Source: Patiria miniata | Taxonomy: Eukaryota > Echinodermata > Asteroidea > Valvatida > Asterinidae | Assembly (NCBI RefSeq): GCF_015706575.1 | Contig: NW_024037067.1 | Coordinates: forward strand, 5,518,884-5,582,883 | Length of the DNA: 64,000 nt | Reading direction: 5' to 3' | Shown: one piece after another, positions 23,301 through 31,989 of the stretch | Layout of the letters: each line of letters opens with the position of its first letter | How positions within the stretch are numbered: position 1 is the first letter of the stretch | Translations under genes and position numbers: made by a program | Notes under the pieces: generated by a model | What the model was told of the DNA's origin: nothing | The model's input: only the letters and a program-made list of their open reading frames with translations | The model's database searches: none

Positions 23301-24798
23301 AAACAATGCAAAATAAGCCTAAAATAAATAAATAAAAATCAACATGATCACAACAAATAAACATCGGCCTGCAAAAGATGAATACTGCATGAAAATTTGG
23401 GGAGCAACTATAGAATGCAGGGCCACGCCGAAGCAAGGTTTTTTATTTTGCCTGGAGGCGTGGATGGAATAGGAGTAATAGATATGCAAACCTGCCAAAA
23501 AGTGCTAAGTACAGCGAAGGCATGCACTGCACTTGTCTTCAAAGCTTCTCATGAAGGATCGGAAGGGAGGGCGTGCTTGTAAATGTGTTGGGGGCACTGT
23601 CTGGAGCGGCGGAGGCGCGGAGTCTTGGAGTCGCAGAATCGCGGAGACGCGGGGCACTGGAGTGGCCGCAGTGGCGGAGGCGCGGAGTCGCGGAGTCGCA
23701 GAGACGCGCACCGATAGAGGGCGCAATTCTCGGCGGAATCTTTTGAGAACGAAGCATCCATATCCATTTTAATTGGGCGGGCCAATTAGGAAGGGGGGGG
23801 GAGGGCGACGGGGCACTGTCTGGAGTCGCGGAGTCGGGGAGTCGCAGAGTCACTTTAATTGGGCGGGCCAATTAGGAAGGGGGGGGGAGGGCGACGGGGC
23901 ACTGTCTGGAGTCGCGGAGGCGCGGAGGCGCGGAGTCGGGGAGTCGCAGAGTCACTTTAATTGGGCGGGCCAATTAGGAAGGGGGGGGGAGGGCGACGGG
24001 GCACTGTCTGGAGTCGCGGAGGCGCGGAGTCGGGGAGTCGCAGAGTCACTTTAATTGGGCGGGCCAATTAGGAAGGGGGGGAGGGCGACGGGGCACTGTC
24101 TGGAGTCGCGGAGGCGTGGAGTCGGGGAGTCGCAGAGTCACTTTAATTGGGCGGGCCAATTAGGAAGGGGGGGGAGGGCGACGGGGCACTGTCTGGAGTC
24201 GCGGAGGCGCGGAGTCGGGGAGTCGCAGAGTCACTTTAATTGGGCGGGCCAATTAGGAAGGGGGGGAGGGCGACGGGGCACTGTCTGGAGTCGCGGAGGC
24301 GCGGAGTCGGGGAGTCGCAGAGTCACTTTAATTGGGCGGGCCAATTAGGAAGGGGGGGGAGGGCGACGGGGCACTGTCTGGAGTCGCGGAGGCGCGGAGG
24401 CGCGGAGTCGCGGAGTCGCAGAGTCGCTTTAATTGGGCGCGCAAATTAGGAAGGGGGGGGGGAGGGCGACGGGGCACTGTCTCTCAGTGGTGGAGGCGCG
24501 GAGTCGCGGAGTCGCAGAGACGCGCACCGATAGAGGGCGCAATTCTCTGCGGCTCCACGACTCCACGATCGATTTTCAGAGGTAGGTCGACTGCGGTTCC
24601 ACGCCTCCACGCAGCCGTACGGAGGCGCGGATGTAGAGTAAAGTGGCCCTGCATTCTATAGTTGTACCAAATTTGGATACTTTAAAACAACACAATTAGA
24701 TCTTATTCTTACAGAAATAAATGCTAACGAAAACCCTTACATGACTTACCTGTCACGATAGAAACTTTCCCGGCAAGTGTCATCATGGGCGCCGCCAT
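14179..24798 (-). CDS. Classical short-chain dehydrogenase/reductase (FabG-like), complete, 9 exons
   Basis: Joining 24798-24750, 22601-22468, 21175-21086, 19358-19273, 17741-17648, 16876-16807, 15194-15158, 14988-14925 and 14337-14179 gives 783 bases, 260 residues plus stop; every junction keeps frame. The product is a cytosolic-type NAD(P)-dependent oxidoreductase. Visible signatures: cofactor motif TGAGSGIG (17-23), NCAG (93-96), catalytic Asn118, Ser145, Tyr158 and Lys162 with the canonical spacings (27 from Asn to Ser, 13 from Ser to Tyr, YCMSK), PG at 188-189, and the C-terminal [19 protein letters not shown] block. Length fits the family (about 250-260). No signal peptide or membrane segment. 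The nearest kind is the FabG/3-oxoacyl reductase-like group; substrate unknown. Met1 is chosen because it opens the frame; Met5 or Met6 could also serve. Confidence 0.88.
14338..14924 (-). other. SDR intron 8
   Basis: Contains a purine run near 14589-14608 and a T run near 14846; no gene or matched repeat. Confidence 0.5.
14925..14988 (-). CDS. SDR exon 8
   Basis: Acceptor aatttctctaacag, donor GCAGAG|gttcgttg. Encodes [21 protein letters not shown], the PG motif and start of the substrate-binding loop. Confidence 0.84.
15158..15194 (-). CDS. SDR exon 7 (37-bp microexon)
   Basis: Acceptor ctttattttcag, donor ATTAA|gtaagtgc. Encodes [12 protein letters not shown] with split codons at both ends, joining exon 6 to the PG motif of exon 8. 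Confidence 0.83.
16020..16382 (-). repeat. Family D element, interrupted copy
   Basis: Ends match the family D consensus (aaatgacagcatgccag at left, gcaaatgatc and a TTTA end at right), but about 210 unrelated bases (16090-16300) sit in the middle. The MITE at 16383 adjoins its terminus. Confidence 0.5.
16383..16751 (+). mobile_element. PIF/Harbinger-type MITE, family H, copy 2
   Basis: Starts GGCCAAAAAAAAGTCTCC, ends GGCC after a T run, flanked by TTA on both sides. In SDR intron 6. Confidence 0.7.
16807..16876 (-). CDS. SDR exon 6, YxxxK active site
   Basis: Acceptor ttttggataccag, donor TTAG|gtcagttt. Encodes [20 protein letters not shown]; Tyr158 and Lys162. At 70 bases it is easily missed, but it restores both the active site and the phase between exons 5 and 7. 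Confidence 0.84.
17029..17373 (-). pseudogene. LINE reverse-transcriptase C-terminal fragment
   Basis: An open frame of about 115 residues ([15 protein letters not shown], then [34 protein letters not shown]) matches the post-RT tail of a non-LTR retrotransposon. It is bounded upstream by a stop and lacks the RT catalytic part. Lies in SDR intron 5, same strand as the SDR. Confidence 0.6.
17648..17741 (-). CDS. SDR exon 5, catalytic Ser
   Basis: Acceptor gttgacaccag, donor GCG|gtgagcat. Encodes [26 protein letters not shown]; Ser145 is the active-site serine. Confidence 0.86.
17760..18300. other. GC-rich block of unknown nature in SDR intron 4
   Basis: Clearly GC-richer than the flanks, with a 118-codon open frame on the plus strand (17722-18078) lacking recognisable motifs and overlapping SDR exon 5. 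A hairpin (gatgctcctcgg...ttgaggagcac) is visible near 17890. Possibly an unclassified transposon. Confidence 0.35.
18955..19136. mobile_element. Fold-back MITE
   Basis: GTAAAGCCCGGTTCATACTT at the left and its reverse complement at the right enclose a GCG/AATTCGC-rich centre: 182 bp, almost wholly self-complementary. In SDR intron 4. Confidence 0.62.
19273..19358 (-). CDS. SDR exon 4, NCAG motif and catalytic Asn
   Basis: Acceptor tatttgaccag, donor CCG|gtaagcat. Encodes [10 protein letters not shown] and MMNANI, carrying Asn118 of the catalytic tetrad. 86 bases. Confidence 0.86.
20233..20280. repeat. Perfect 20-bp hairpin
   Basis: CATCATTTGACTTGGATGAA and its exact reverse complement, separated by 8 bases. 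In SDR intron 3; no homologous copy seen in this window. Confidence 0.6.
20583..20728 (-). mobile_element. tRNA-derived SINE, copy 1
   Basis: In reverse complement: A-box-like GGCCTATAGTGGTA, ctcctgatcagagggtc, degenerate B-box GGTTTGAATC, then the body word ttgggcaagccactt and cccaggagt. The head-to-body order is that of tRNA SINEs. Confidence 0.6.
20760..20903 (-). mobile_element. tRNA-derived SINE, copy 2
   Basis: Second copy right after the first, same orientation, with a better B-box (GGGTTCGAATC) and the same gatcagagggtc and ttgggcaagcc words. Confidence 0.6.
21086..21175 (-). CDS. SDR exon 3
   Basis: Acceptor ttttttccag, donor CTTG|gtaataac. Thirty codons: [17 protein letters not shown] and HFGKLDIL, the DLT and helix-strand region before NNAG in SDRs. 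Confidence 0.86.
21240..22260. repeat. 147-bp minisatellite with nuclear-receptor half-sites
   Basis: About seven tandem units (near 21240, 21385, 21530, 21675, 21820, 21965, 22110) fill SDR intron 2. Each holds tgaccttgacctttgacc followed by ttttgacccc, a run of TGACCT-type half-sites that includes a direct repeat spaced by one base, and the word tcatccggaaaccattta. Units differ by point changes. The right edge passes into a GGAC-rich tail. Confidence 0.75.
22270..22370. repeat. GGAC microsatellite and short hairpin
   Basis: acggacggacggac repeats followed by ctcgagcctctcggctgaggggt, a small hairpin. It terminates the minisatellite array and looks like the end of a transposon. Confidence 0.5.
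22468..22601 (-). CDS. SDR exon 2, nucleotide-binding motif
   Basis: Acceptor gtgtttgatag, donor CCG|gtgagcgg. Encodes the rest of [27 protein letters not shown] and the helix that follows. 134 bases, phase 1 to 0. Confidence 0.86.
22998..23343. mobile_element. Fold-back element with 34-bp perfect inner arms
   Basis: Arms starting tataggctaatcagaaagtg (23088-23121) and its perfect reverse complement (23207-23240). Outward the pairing continues, less perfectly, through gctttagaagcc/gcttctaaag and attttaggctta/taagcctaaaat. In SDR intron 1; noncoding. Confidence 0.62.
23393..24674. mobile_element. TIR element enclosing a GC-rich 92-97-bp tandem array
   Basis: A 22-bp perfect TIR (caactatagaatgcagggcc plus ac) at 23405-23426 is inverted at 24643-24664, and weaker pairing extends outward through aaatttgg. 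Inside, about eight units of 92-97 bp (near 23770-24470) carry ggcactgtctggagtcgcgg, aattgggcgggccaattagg and a G run. The word acgcgcaccgatagagggcg occurs on both sides of the array. Open frames in it are repeats without family motifs. In SDR intron 1. Confidence 0.68.
24750..24798 (-). CDS. SDR exon 1
   Basis: Encodes [16 protein letters not shown] and the first base of the cofactor-motif glycine; donor GACAG|gtaagtcatg. The upstream sequence is GC-rich (ggggcgcgca), compatible with a 5' UTR. Confidence 0.85.
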
Positions 24799-24896
24799 GA
24801 TTTTTAATGATTGCGCGCCCCCAACGTCCAAACAGATGCACAGGACACCGGCCTTAATAATAATAATTAGGTTATTATTATGAACCAGGTAAAAGA

Positions 24897-27800
24897 ATGT
24901 TTTAAATTGAATTTTCGTCCAGTGATTTGTCATTACGTTTAAACATGAAGAGATTTAATTTCATAAGAAACCGTCAAAAAATAAAGCAATATTGACCGTA
25001 ACAGTACAGTGTTTTTAGCGCGACAAATGCAATCCGAATGCAAATCAATATGTATTTTTCGCATGTAAAACACTACATTGTTACGATCATATTATTGTTA
25101 TCGTTGGACTGTTGCTGATGATATTCAATGCACCTCTGTTACACATCGTGGAAAATGAGCGCTCGAAATTTCAGTTTAATATATCGTGTATTTCTTGAGT
25201 TATGTATCGGAAACCGAGTTGTTCTTTTTGCTCAATAGTGCAGCATCTGCACCGATAATCTTTTATTTTATATAGAGGGCGCGCCACATAAATAGTGGTC
25301 TCCATAATTATCCACCACCAAACTCGTTTGGGGGGCAACAACTCCATCAATACAACATATTTTAAATTGAATTTTCGACCAGTGATTTGTCATTATGTTT
25401 AACATTAAGAGATTTAATTTCATAAGAAACCGTCAAAAAATAAAGCAATATTGACCGTAACAATACAGTGTTTTTAGCGCGACAAATGCAATCTGAATGA
25501 AAATCAATGTGTATTTTTCGCATGTAAAACACTACATTGTTACGATCATATTATTTTTATCGTTGGACTGTTGCTGATGATATTCAATACACCTCTGTTA
25601 CACATCGTGGAAAATGAGTGCTCGAAATTTCAGTTTAATATATCGTGTATTTCTTGAGTTATGTATCGGAAACCGAGTTGTTCTTTTTGTTCAATAGTGC
25701 AGCATCCGCACCGATAATCTTTTATTTTATATAGAGGGCGCGCCACATAAATAGTGGTCTCCATAATTATCCACCACCAAACTCGTTTGGGGGGCAACAA
25801 CTCCATCAATACAACATATTTTAAATTGAATTTTCGACCAGTGATTTGTCATTATGTTTAACATTAAGAGATTTAATTTCATACGAAACCGTCAGAAAAT
25901 AAAGCAATATTGACCGTAACAGTACAGTGTTTTTAGCGCGACAAATGCAATCTGAATGAAAATCAATGTGAATTTTTCGCATGTAAAACACTACATTGTT
26001 ACGATCATATTATTTTTATCGTTGGACTGTTGCTGATGATATTCAATACACCTCTGTTACACATCGTGGAAAATGAGTACTCGAAATTTCAGTTCAATAT
26101 ATCGTGTATATTTTGAGTTATGTATCGGAAACCGAGTTGTTCTTTTTGTTCAATAGTGCAGCATCCGCACCGATAATCTTTTATTTATAGAGGGCGCGCC
26201 ACATAAATAGTGGTCTCGATAATTATCCACCAACAAACTCGTTTGGGGGGCAACAACTCCATCAATACAAGATATTTTAAATTGAATATTCGACCAGTGA
26301 TTTGTCATTATGTTTAACATTAAGAGATTTAATTTCAAAAGAAACCGTCAAAAAATAAAGCAATATTGACCGTAAAAATACAGTGTTTTTAGCGCGACAA
26401 ATGCAATCCGAATGCAAATCAATGTGTATTTTTCGCATGTAAAACACTACATTGTTACGATCATATTATTTTTATCGTTGGACTGTTGCTGATGATATTC
26501 AATACACCTCTGTTACACATAGTGGAAAATGAGTGCTCGAAATTTCAGTTTAATATATCGTGTATTTCTTGAGTTATGTATCGGAAACCGAGTTGTTCTT
26601 TTTGTTCAATAGTGCAGCATCCGCACCGATAATCTTTTATTTATAGAGGGCGCGTCACATAAATAGTGGTCTCGATAATTATCCACCACCAAACTCGTTT
26701 GGGGGGCAACAACTCCATCAAAACAAGATATTTTAAATTGAATTGTCGACCAGTGATTTGTCATTATGTTTAACATTAAGAGATTTAATTTCATAAGAAA
26801 CTGTCAAAAAATAAAGCAATATTGACCGAATGAAAATCAATGTGTATTTTTCGCATGTAAAACACTACATTGTTACGATCACATTATTTTTTATCGTTGG
26901 ACAATTTACATTGATTTGCATTCGGTTTGCATTTGTCGCGCTAAAAACACTGTATTGTTACGGTGAATATTGCTTTATTTTTTGACGGTTTCTTATGAAA
27001 TTAAATCTCTTAATGTTAAACATCATGACAAATCACTGGTCGAAAATTCAATTTAAAATATCTTGTATTGATGGAGTTGTTGCCCCCCAAACGAGTTTGT
27101 TGGTGGATAATTATCGAGACCACTATTTATGTGGCGCGCCCTTTATAAATAAAAGATTATCGGTGCGGATGCTGCACTATTGAACAAAAAGAACAACTCG
27201 GTTTCCGATACATAACTCAAGAAATACACGATATATTAAACTGAAATTTCGAGCACTCATTTTCCAAGATGTGTTACAGAGGTGTATTGAATATCATCAG
27301 CAACAGTCCAACGATAAAAATAATATGATCGTAACAATGTAGTGTTTTACATGCGAAAAATACACATCGATTTGCATTCGGATTGCATTTGTAGCGCTAA
27401 AAACACTGTATTGTTACGGTCAATATTGCTTTATTTTTGGACGGTTTCTTATGAAATTAAATCTCTTAATGTTAAACATAATGACAAATCACTGGTCGAA
27501 TATTCAATTTAAAATATCTTGTATTGATGGAGTTGTTGCCCCCCAAACGAGTTTGGTGGTGGATAATTATCGAGACCACTATTTATGTGGCGCGCCCTCT
27601 ATATAAAATAAAAGATTATCGGTGCGGATGCTGCACCATTGAACAAAAAGAACAACTCGGTTTCCGATACATAACTCAAGAAATACACGATATATTAAAC
27701 TGAAATTTCGAGCGCTCATTTTCCACGATGTGTAACAGAGGTGTATTGAATATCATCAGCAACAGTCCAACGATAAAAATAATTTGATCGTAACAATGTA

Positions 27801-28515
27801 GTGTTTTACATTCGAAAAATACACATCGATTTGCATTCGGATTGCATTTGTCGCGCTAAAAACACTGTATTGTTACGGTCAATATTGCTTTATTTTTTGA
27901 CGGTTTCTTATGAAATTAAATCTCTTAATGTTAAACATAATGACAAATCACTGGTCGAAAATTCAATTAAAAATATCTTGTATTGATGGAGTTGTTGCCC
28001 CCCAAACGAGTTTGGTGGTGGATAATTATCGAGACCACTATTTATGTGGCGCGCCCTCTATTAATAAAAGATTATCGGTGCGGATGCTGCACTATTGAAC
28101 AAAAAGAACAACTCGGTTTCCGATACATAACTCATGAAATACACTATATATTAAACTGAAATTTCGAGCACTCATTTTCCAAGATGTGTAACAGAGGTGT
28201 ATTGAATATCATCAGCAACAGTCCAACGATAAAATAATATGATCGTAACAATGTAGTGTTTTACATGCGAAATATACACATTGATTTTCATTCGGATTGC
28301 ATTTGTCGCGCTAAAAACACTGTATTGTTACGGTCAATATTGCTTTATTTTTTGACGGTTTCTTATGAAATTAAATCTCTTAATGTTAAACATCATGACA
28401 AATCACTAGACGAAAATTCAATTTAAAACATCTTGTATTGATGGAGTTGTTGCCCCCCAAACGAGTTTGGTGAAAACCACTAGTGATGTGGTGCGCCCTC
28501 TTTTGAAAGAATATT
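24897..28515. repeat. Palindromic satellite, about 457-bp monomers in two inverted blocks
   Basis: Forward monomers begin (tttaaattgaattttcg) near 24901, 25361, 25819, 26276 and 26732, spacing 456-460. At about 26900 the array flips; inverted monomers carry the reverse of the same word near 27047, 27502, 27960 and 28418. There is no spacer at the flip. Each monomer has a gcgcgcc motif, atttatgtgg and a 62-codon open frame, which I regard as a by-product of repetition. The last monomer is degraded. Confidence 0.8.
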
Positions 28516-28769
28516 AAAGCAGTTGGTTCGTGCCATCCCCATAGACCACTGAATGAAAATCTGAAAACTTACCTGTTTTGTAAATGTTTTACTTCCGTCA
28601 CTCGCTCTGGCTTCGGTTTGAATTCACGACGGGTCAACTTGCATTATCATGCGACGTTCCAATTTTGTCCACATGGTCCGCAATAAAAAAAAAAAAGATA
28701 TCACATCCGGTTTGGAATATATGCATTTCTGTGAGACAGTTTTCGGATAGCATTTGTTTTATTTTTTGT
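28516..28769. other. Spacer between satellite blocks with a minus-strand splice-donor consensus
   Basis: On the minus strand ACAAAACAG|gtaagttttc (around 28566-28580) is a strong donor preceded by GC-richer sequence with gtgacggaagtaaa. This might be a noncoding first exon of the SDR, but no transcript evidence can be seen. Confidence 0.3.
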
Positions 28770-29640
28770 TCAATTAAAAGTGATTTGATTTCGGATTGAA
28801 TTTTTTGCGATTAGTACACTGTATTTCTTTAAATCACGTTAAATATATTCTTCATTGGTTGCCGTTGATTCAAACCTTTTGTGTCCCATATCTCGAATAA
28901 TTATTGGACCCAATTCTAATTAAATACAGTGTGTTTTTCTGGAGTTACAGTCTCCACAAAGATTGCTTTATTTTTATTCAATAAAAGTGACTCGACTTAA
29001 TTTCGAATTACAGTTCCGCGCTAATTACACTGTGTTTCTTTAAATGATATTAAATTCGATCATTTTTCAAGGATTCCCGTTCATTTTCAGAAAATGTTGT
29101 GTATCTCGATCAAGTTATTGGACGCAATTTCAATTTAATGCAATGTGTTTTTCTTGAATTATAGTCTCCACAAAGAGTGCTTTAATTTTGTTCAATTAAA
29201 AATGACATGAATTTGGATGGAATTTTTCGCAATTAGTACACTGTATTTCTTTAAATCATATTTAATTTTCAATGGTTCTCTTCGTTTGTGTGTCGTATAT
29301 CCAAAAACTTGAACGAAATTTCAATTCAGTGCAATGTGTTTTTCTTAACTTATCGTCTCCACAAAGTGTGTTTTATTTTTGTTCAATTAAAAATGACTTG
29401 AATTCGGATTGAATTTTTCGCGATTAGTAAATCAAGTTATTCTTCAATTGCTCCCCTCGATTTTCCAACCTTTTGTGTCCCGTATCTCGACTAGTTATTG
29501 GCCGCACTTTTTGTTTAATGCTATGTGTTTTTCTTGAGTTATCGTCTCGACACAGAGTGTTTTATGTTTGTTCATTAAAAAGTGACTCGAATATTCGGAT
29601 TGTTTTTTTTCGCGATTAATACACTATATTTGACACCTTC
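28770..29640. repeat. Degenerate monomers related to the satellite
   Basis: Five diverged units of about 190-217 bp start near 28779, 28988, 29205, 29394 and 29583 with tgacttgaattcggattga, followed by gcgattagtacactgta. These words match ttcggattgcatttgtcgcg and aacactgtattgtta of the satellite monomer in its inverted orientation. Confidence 0.6.
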
Positions 29641-29929
29641 AAGTTTGACCTAGCCTGAGGAATGGACTCCCTCCTAGCCCGAGCAACTCCCAAGTCCCAA
29701 TTAACCTCCCAAAAACGAAAACATTGACCCTTAATAATGATAATTTCGTACCGCAATATCGACACTGTAAATTCGGTAAAATGTCCACCTTTTCCCCATC
29801 CATACTGATACTTTATCGGATGATTTTTGATGAGAAATCGGTTGATACAATATCCATTCTGTGGTGATGATACTTTTAGTCAAATTGATACGAAACTCGG
29901 GTGCTGCACGGCACCAAGTGTGACAAGCT

Positions 29930-30223
29930 CCGGTTTACAAACACATTTAATTTCCAGTCGGCTCAACTGTCACTGCGCAGTGAAAGGATTCCTACCACGT
30001 GACTGACCAACGGACGCTGTGACCAAGCGAGAACCAATCGGCGTGCTGCTAAGGTAAATCATGCATTATTCATAAGAAGAATTACAAAGGGTCCATTGAA
30101 CCGCGTGCCACAAGAATGTACACAACACAATGCATTTTAACTGGAACTAGAAATTCCTGCGAGGAACAGGTGGATTTCTCAATGTCGTAGTGGACTTTCA
30201 CACGTTATTTTGCTCCAAACTGG
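29930..30223 (+). promoter_or_regulatory. GRID2IP: Candidate delphilin promoter and noncoding first exon
   Basis: A GC-richer island after the satellite contains the palindrome CACTGCGCAGTG (about 29972-29983), a CACGTG E-box (29997-30002) and AACCAATCGG (CCAAT). It ends in a consensus donor, AAACTGG|gtgagttt, at 30223/30224. Splicing to the acceptor before 34137 would give a short 5' UTR. The start site is not visible from sequence. Confidence 0.42.
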
Positions 30224-30672
30224 GTGAGTTTCGTCGATGTCGCGGTATTTCCTGACTGTTTATATTGCTGAGTTCATGTCATGTCATGTTGTTTCTTGTG
30301 ATTAGAACATATTGTGGAAATTCTGTTTTATTTGAGAGTGATTGGCGTTGATGATTTTAACGAAACACCTGTCGTCTGTAGTGTCGAACTACATGTACAT
30401 GATGTATACATGTACATTGCACTTTACCCTATTAATATAACAGTGGAAAACTTGTGATTTTTTACAAGTACATGTATGAACTTGTTTTTATATTGATGGT
30501 AATTTAATTGCTTAATTAAGTTAATTATTGTGATTCATGTAATTATTGTTTGTGGTCGAGCGACTTTTGTTTACATTCTATTATTTATCTAACATTCTCT
30601 ACATTAATTAAGGGGGAAATTAATGTAAACTTTTGAATAAATAAGGAAATTCACATCTCGTTGGTGAACATG

Positions 30673-30918
30673 TTTAAAGGGAAGATTATCGATGCAACAT
30701 TTGCAAACATCAAAAAATGAAATGATCAAATTATCACAAAATATCTTACTGGATTGTCAGGGAATGACGGTCCAGAGCATCTAAATCTTGGCTCCTGGTG
30801 TGCTGACATTTTCAAGAAAACTTGTATTTTTCCAACGCTGGTCGGCCAACCAGCGTTGGAGAAAACTGGCTTTTTTTTCCAAAACTGCTCCTAATTTTTC
30901 ACATTCGATCCCTTTAAA
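30673..30918 (+). mobile_element. Dispersed repeat with palindromic core, copy 2 (TIR TTTAAAGGGA)
   Basis: Perfect 10-bp ends TTTAAAGGGA and TCCCTTTAAA, 246 bp apart. The centre is a near-perfect palindrome around ccaacgctggtcggc. Reverse-orientation relative of 590-845. Confidence 0.62.
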
Positions 30919-30967
30919 TGATTTCCAGAATCACAAATGATCAATTTGTTTTATTTCCATTTAAAAG

Positions 30968-31370
30968 TTAAAGGCATATACTCGTAAACATTTGCTTTTC
31001 TTGAATTTTGTTGATTTCCAGTAAAAACTCAACTTAAAAGTACAAAGATGAATGTTACTACGATCCTAACCAATTGAAATTTCAGCTCAGCTGATATTAC
31101 ACCTTTAAAAAGAAACAGTGAAAAAAAATGCACAATCTTTTGATCACAGAACGCAATTTTGTCAATAGCGCTCTTTATTTCCAAAAATCAGTCAGTTGAC
31201 TAATCGTTGGAAATTGCCTACATTTCTTGATTTCTTCAAAATGACAGCAAGCCAGACGGAATAATTTCATGAGGTGTTAGTACCAATACGATCTTTAACC
31301 CAAGTAATTCCGATAATAATATGGTAGGTTACTTTTTGGATAAATGTAAACGGTCCTGATATGCCTTTAA
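30968..31370 (-). mobile_element. Family D element, complete copy
   Basis: 403 bp; both ends read TTAAAGGCATAT. Internal words shared with the other copies: tttcagctca, gatattacac, caatcttttgatcac, cagtcagttgac, tacatttcttgattt, cagcaagccagacgg. Confidence 0.65.
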
Positions 31371-31989
31371 ATTTTTTTCTGATAGCGGCATGCTCCTTTA
31401 AACATGCATCCTGAGGTCAATCTCTGATCCTTTCTCCCAATAAATTCTTACTGCTTGACCTTTGACATAGTTAGTATTTCAGTTTTTTTGCCGGCTGTTT
31501 CTTTTCCAAAGGGAAAACATTCAAAATAAGAAAATTAAGTAAAAAATTAGTGCTTTCATCTGTATGCAAATTTTTCCACATAAAATCTGTCCATTGTTAA
31601 ATTATTTGGTTTAAGATCTTTTGTCAAAGATTTTGAAAAAATGCCAAAATGTTGAATATTGAATACATGTTGTCAGATTTTGAAATAAGTTAACAGAAAT
31701 GCGTACAACTAGAGTTTCGCGTTTGTTGAGTTACAAACGCAGAGTGGTCGGGCGGACAGCCTTTTCATTATTCACTGCCCAGTTAAGTTAGGAATATATG
31801 TTTATGTAGAAAAAAGGATCACGAAATTAAATCCCTTCAAGTACAATCAATGTTTCAAAAAGGTATCTTTAACGGTGTGATAAATTTCAGTAATCATTCT
31901 ATGTGCACAAAAAGTTATTTCTGGCTTGATGACGTTATCAGTCAAAAATGGTTAGTGAGTACTGATAAAGTTCGGAGAGGATAATTTTT

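Noticed and set aside
23539..24661. Several Arg/Gly- or Ala/Pro-rich frames of 60-110 codons
   Set aside because: All are translations of the GC-rich tandem array in different frames and strands.
26995..28098. A 62-residue frame (MKLNLLMLNI...) repeated in several satellite monomers
   Set aside because: It appears wherever the monomer is intact, has no family motif, is in mirrored strands of the palindrome, and varies like the DNA rather than like a protein.
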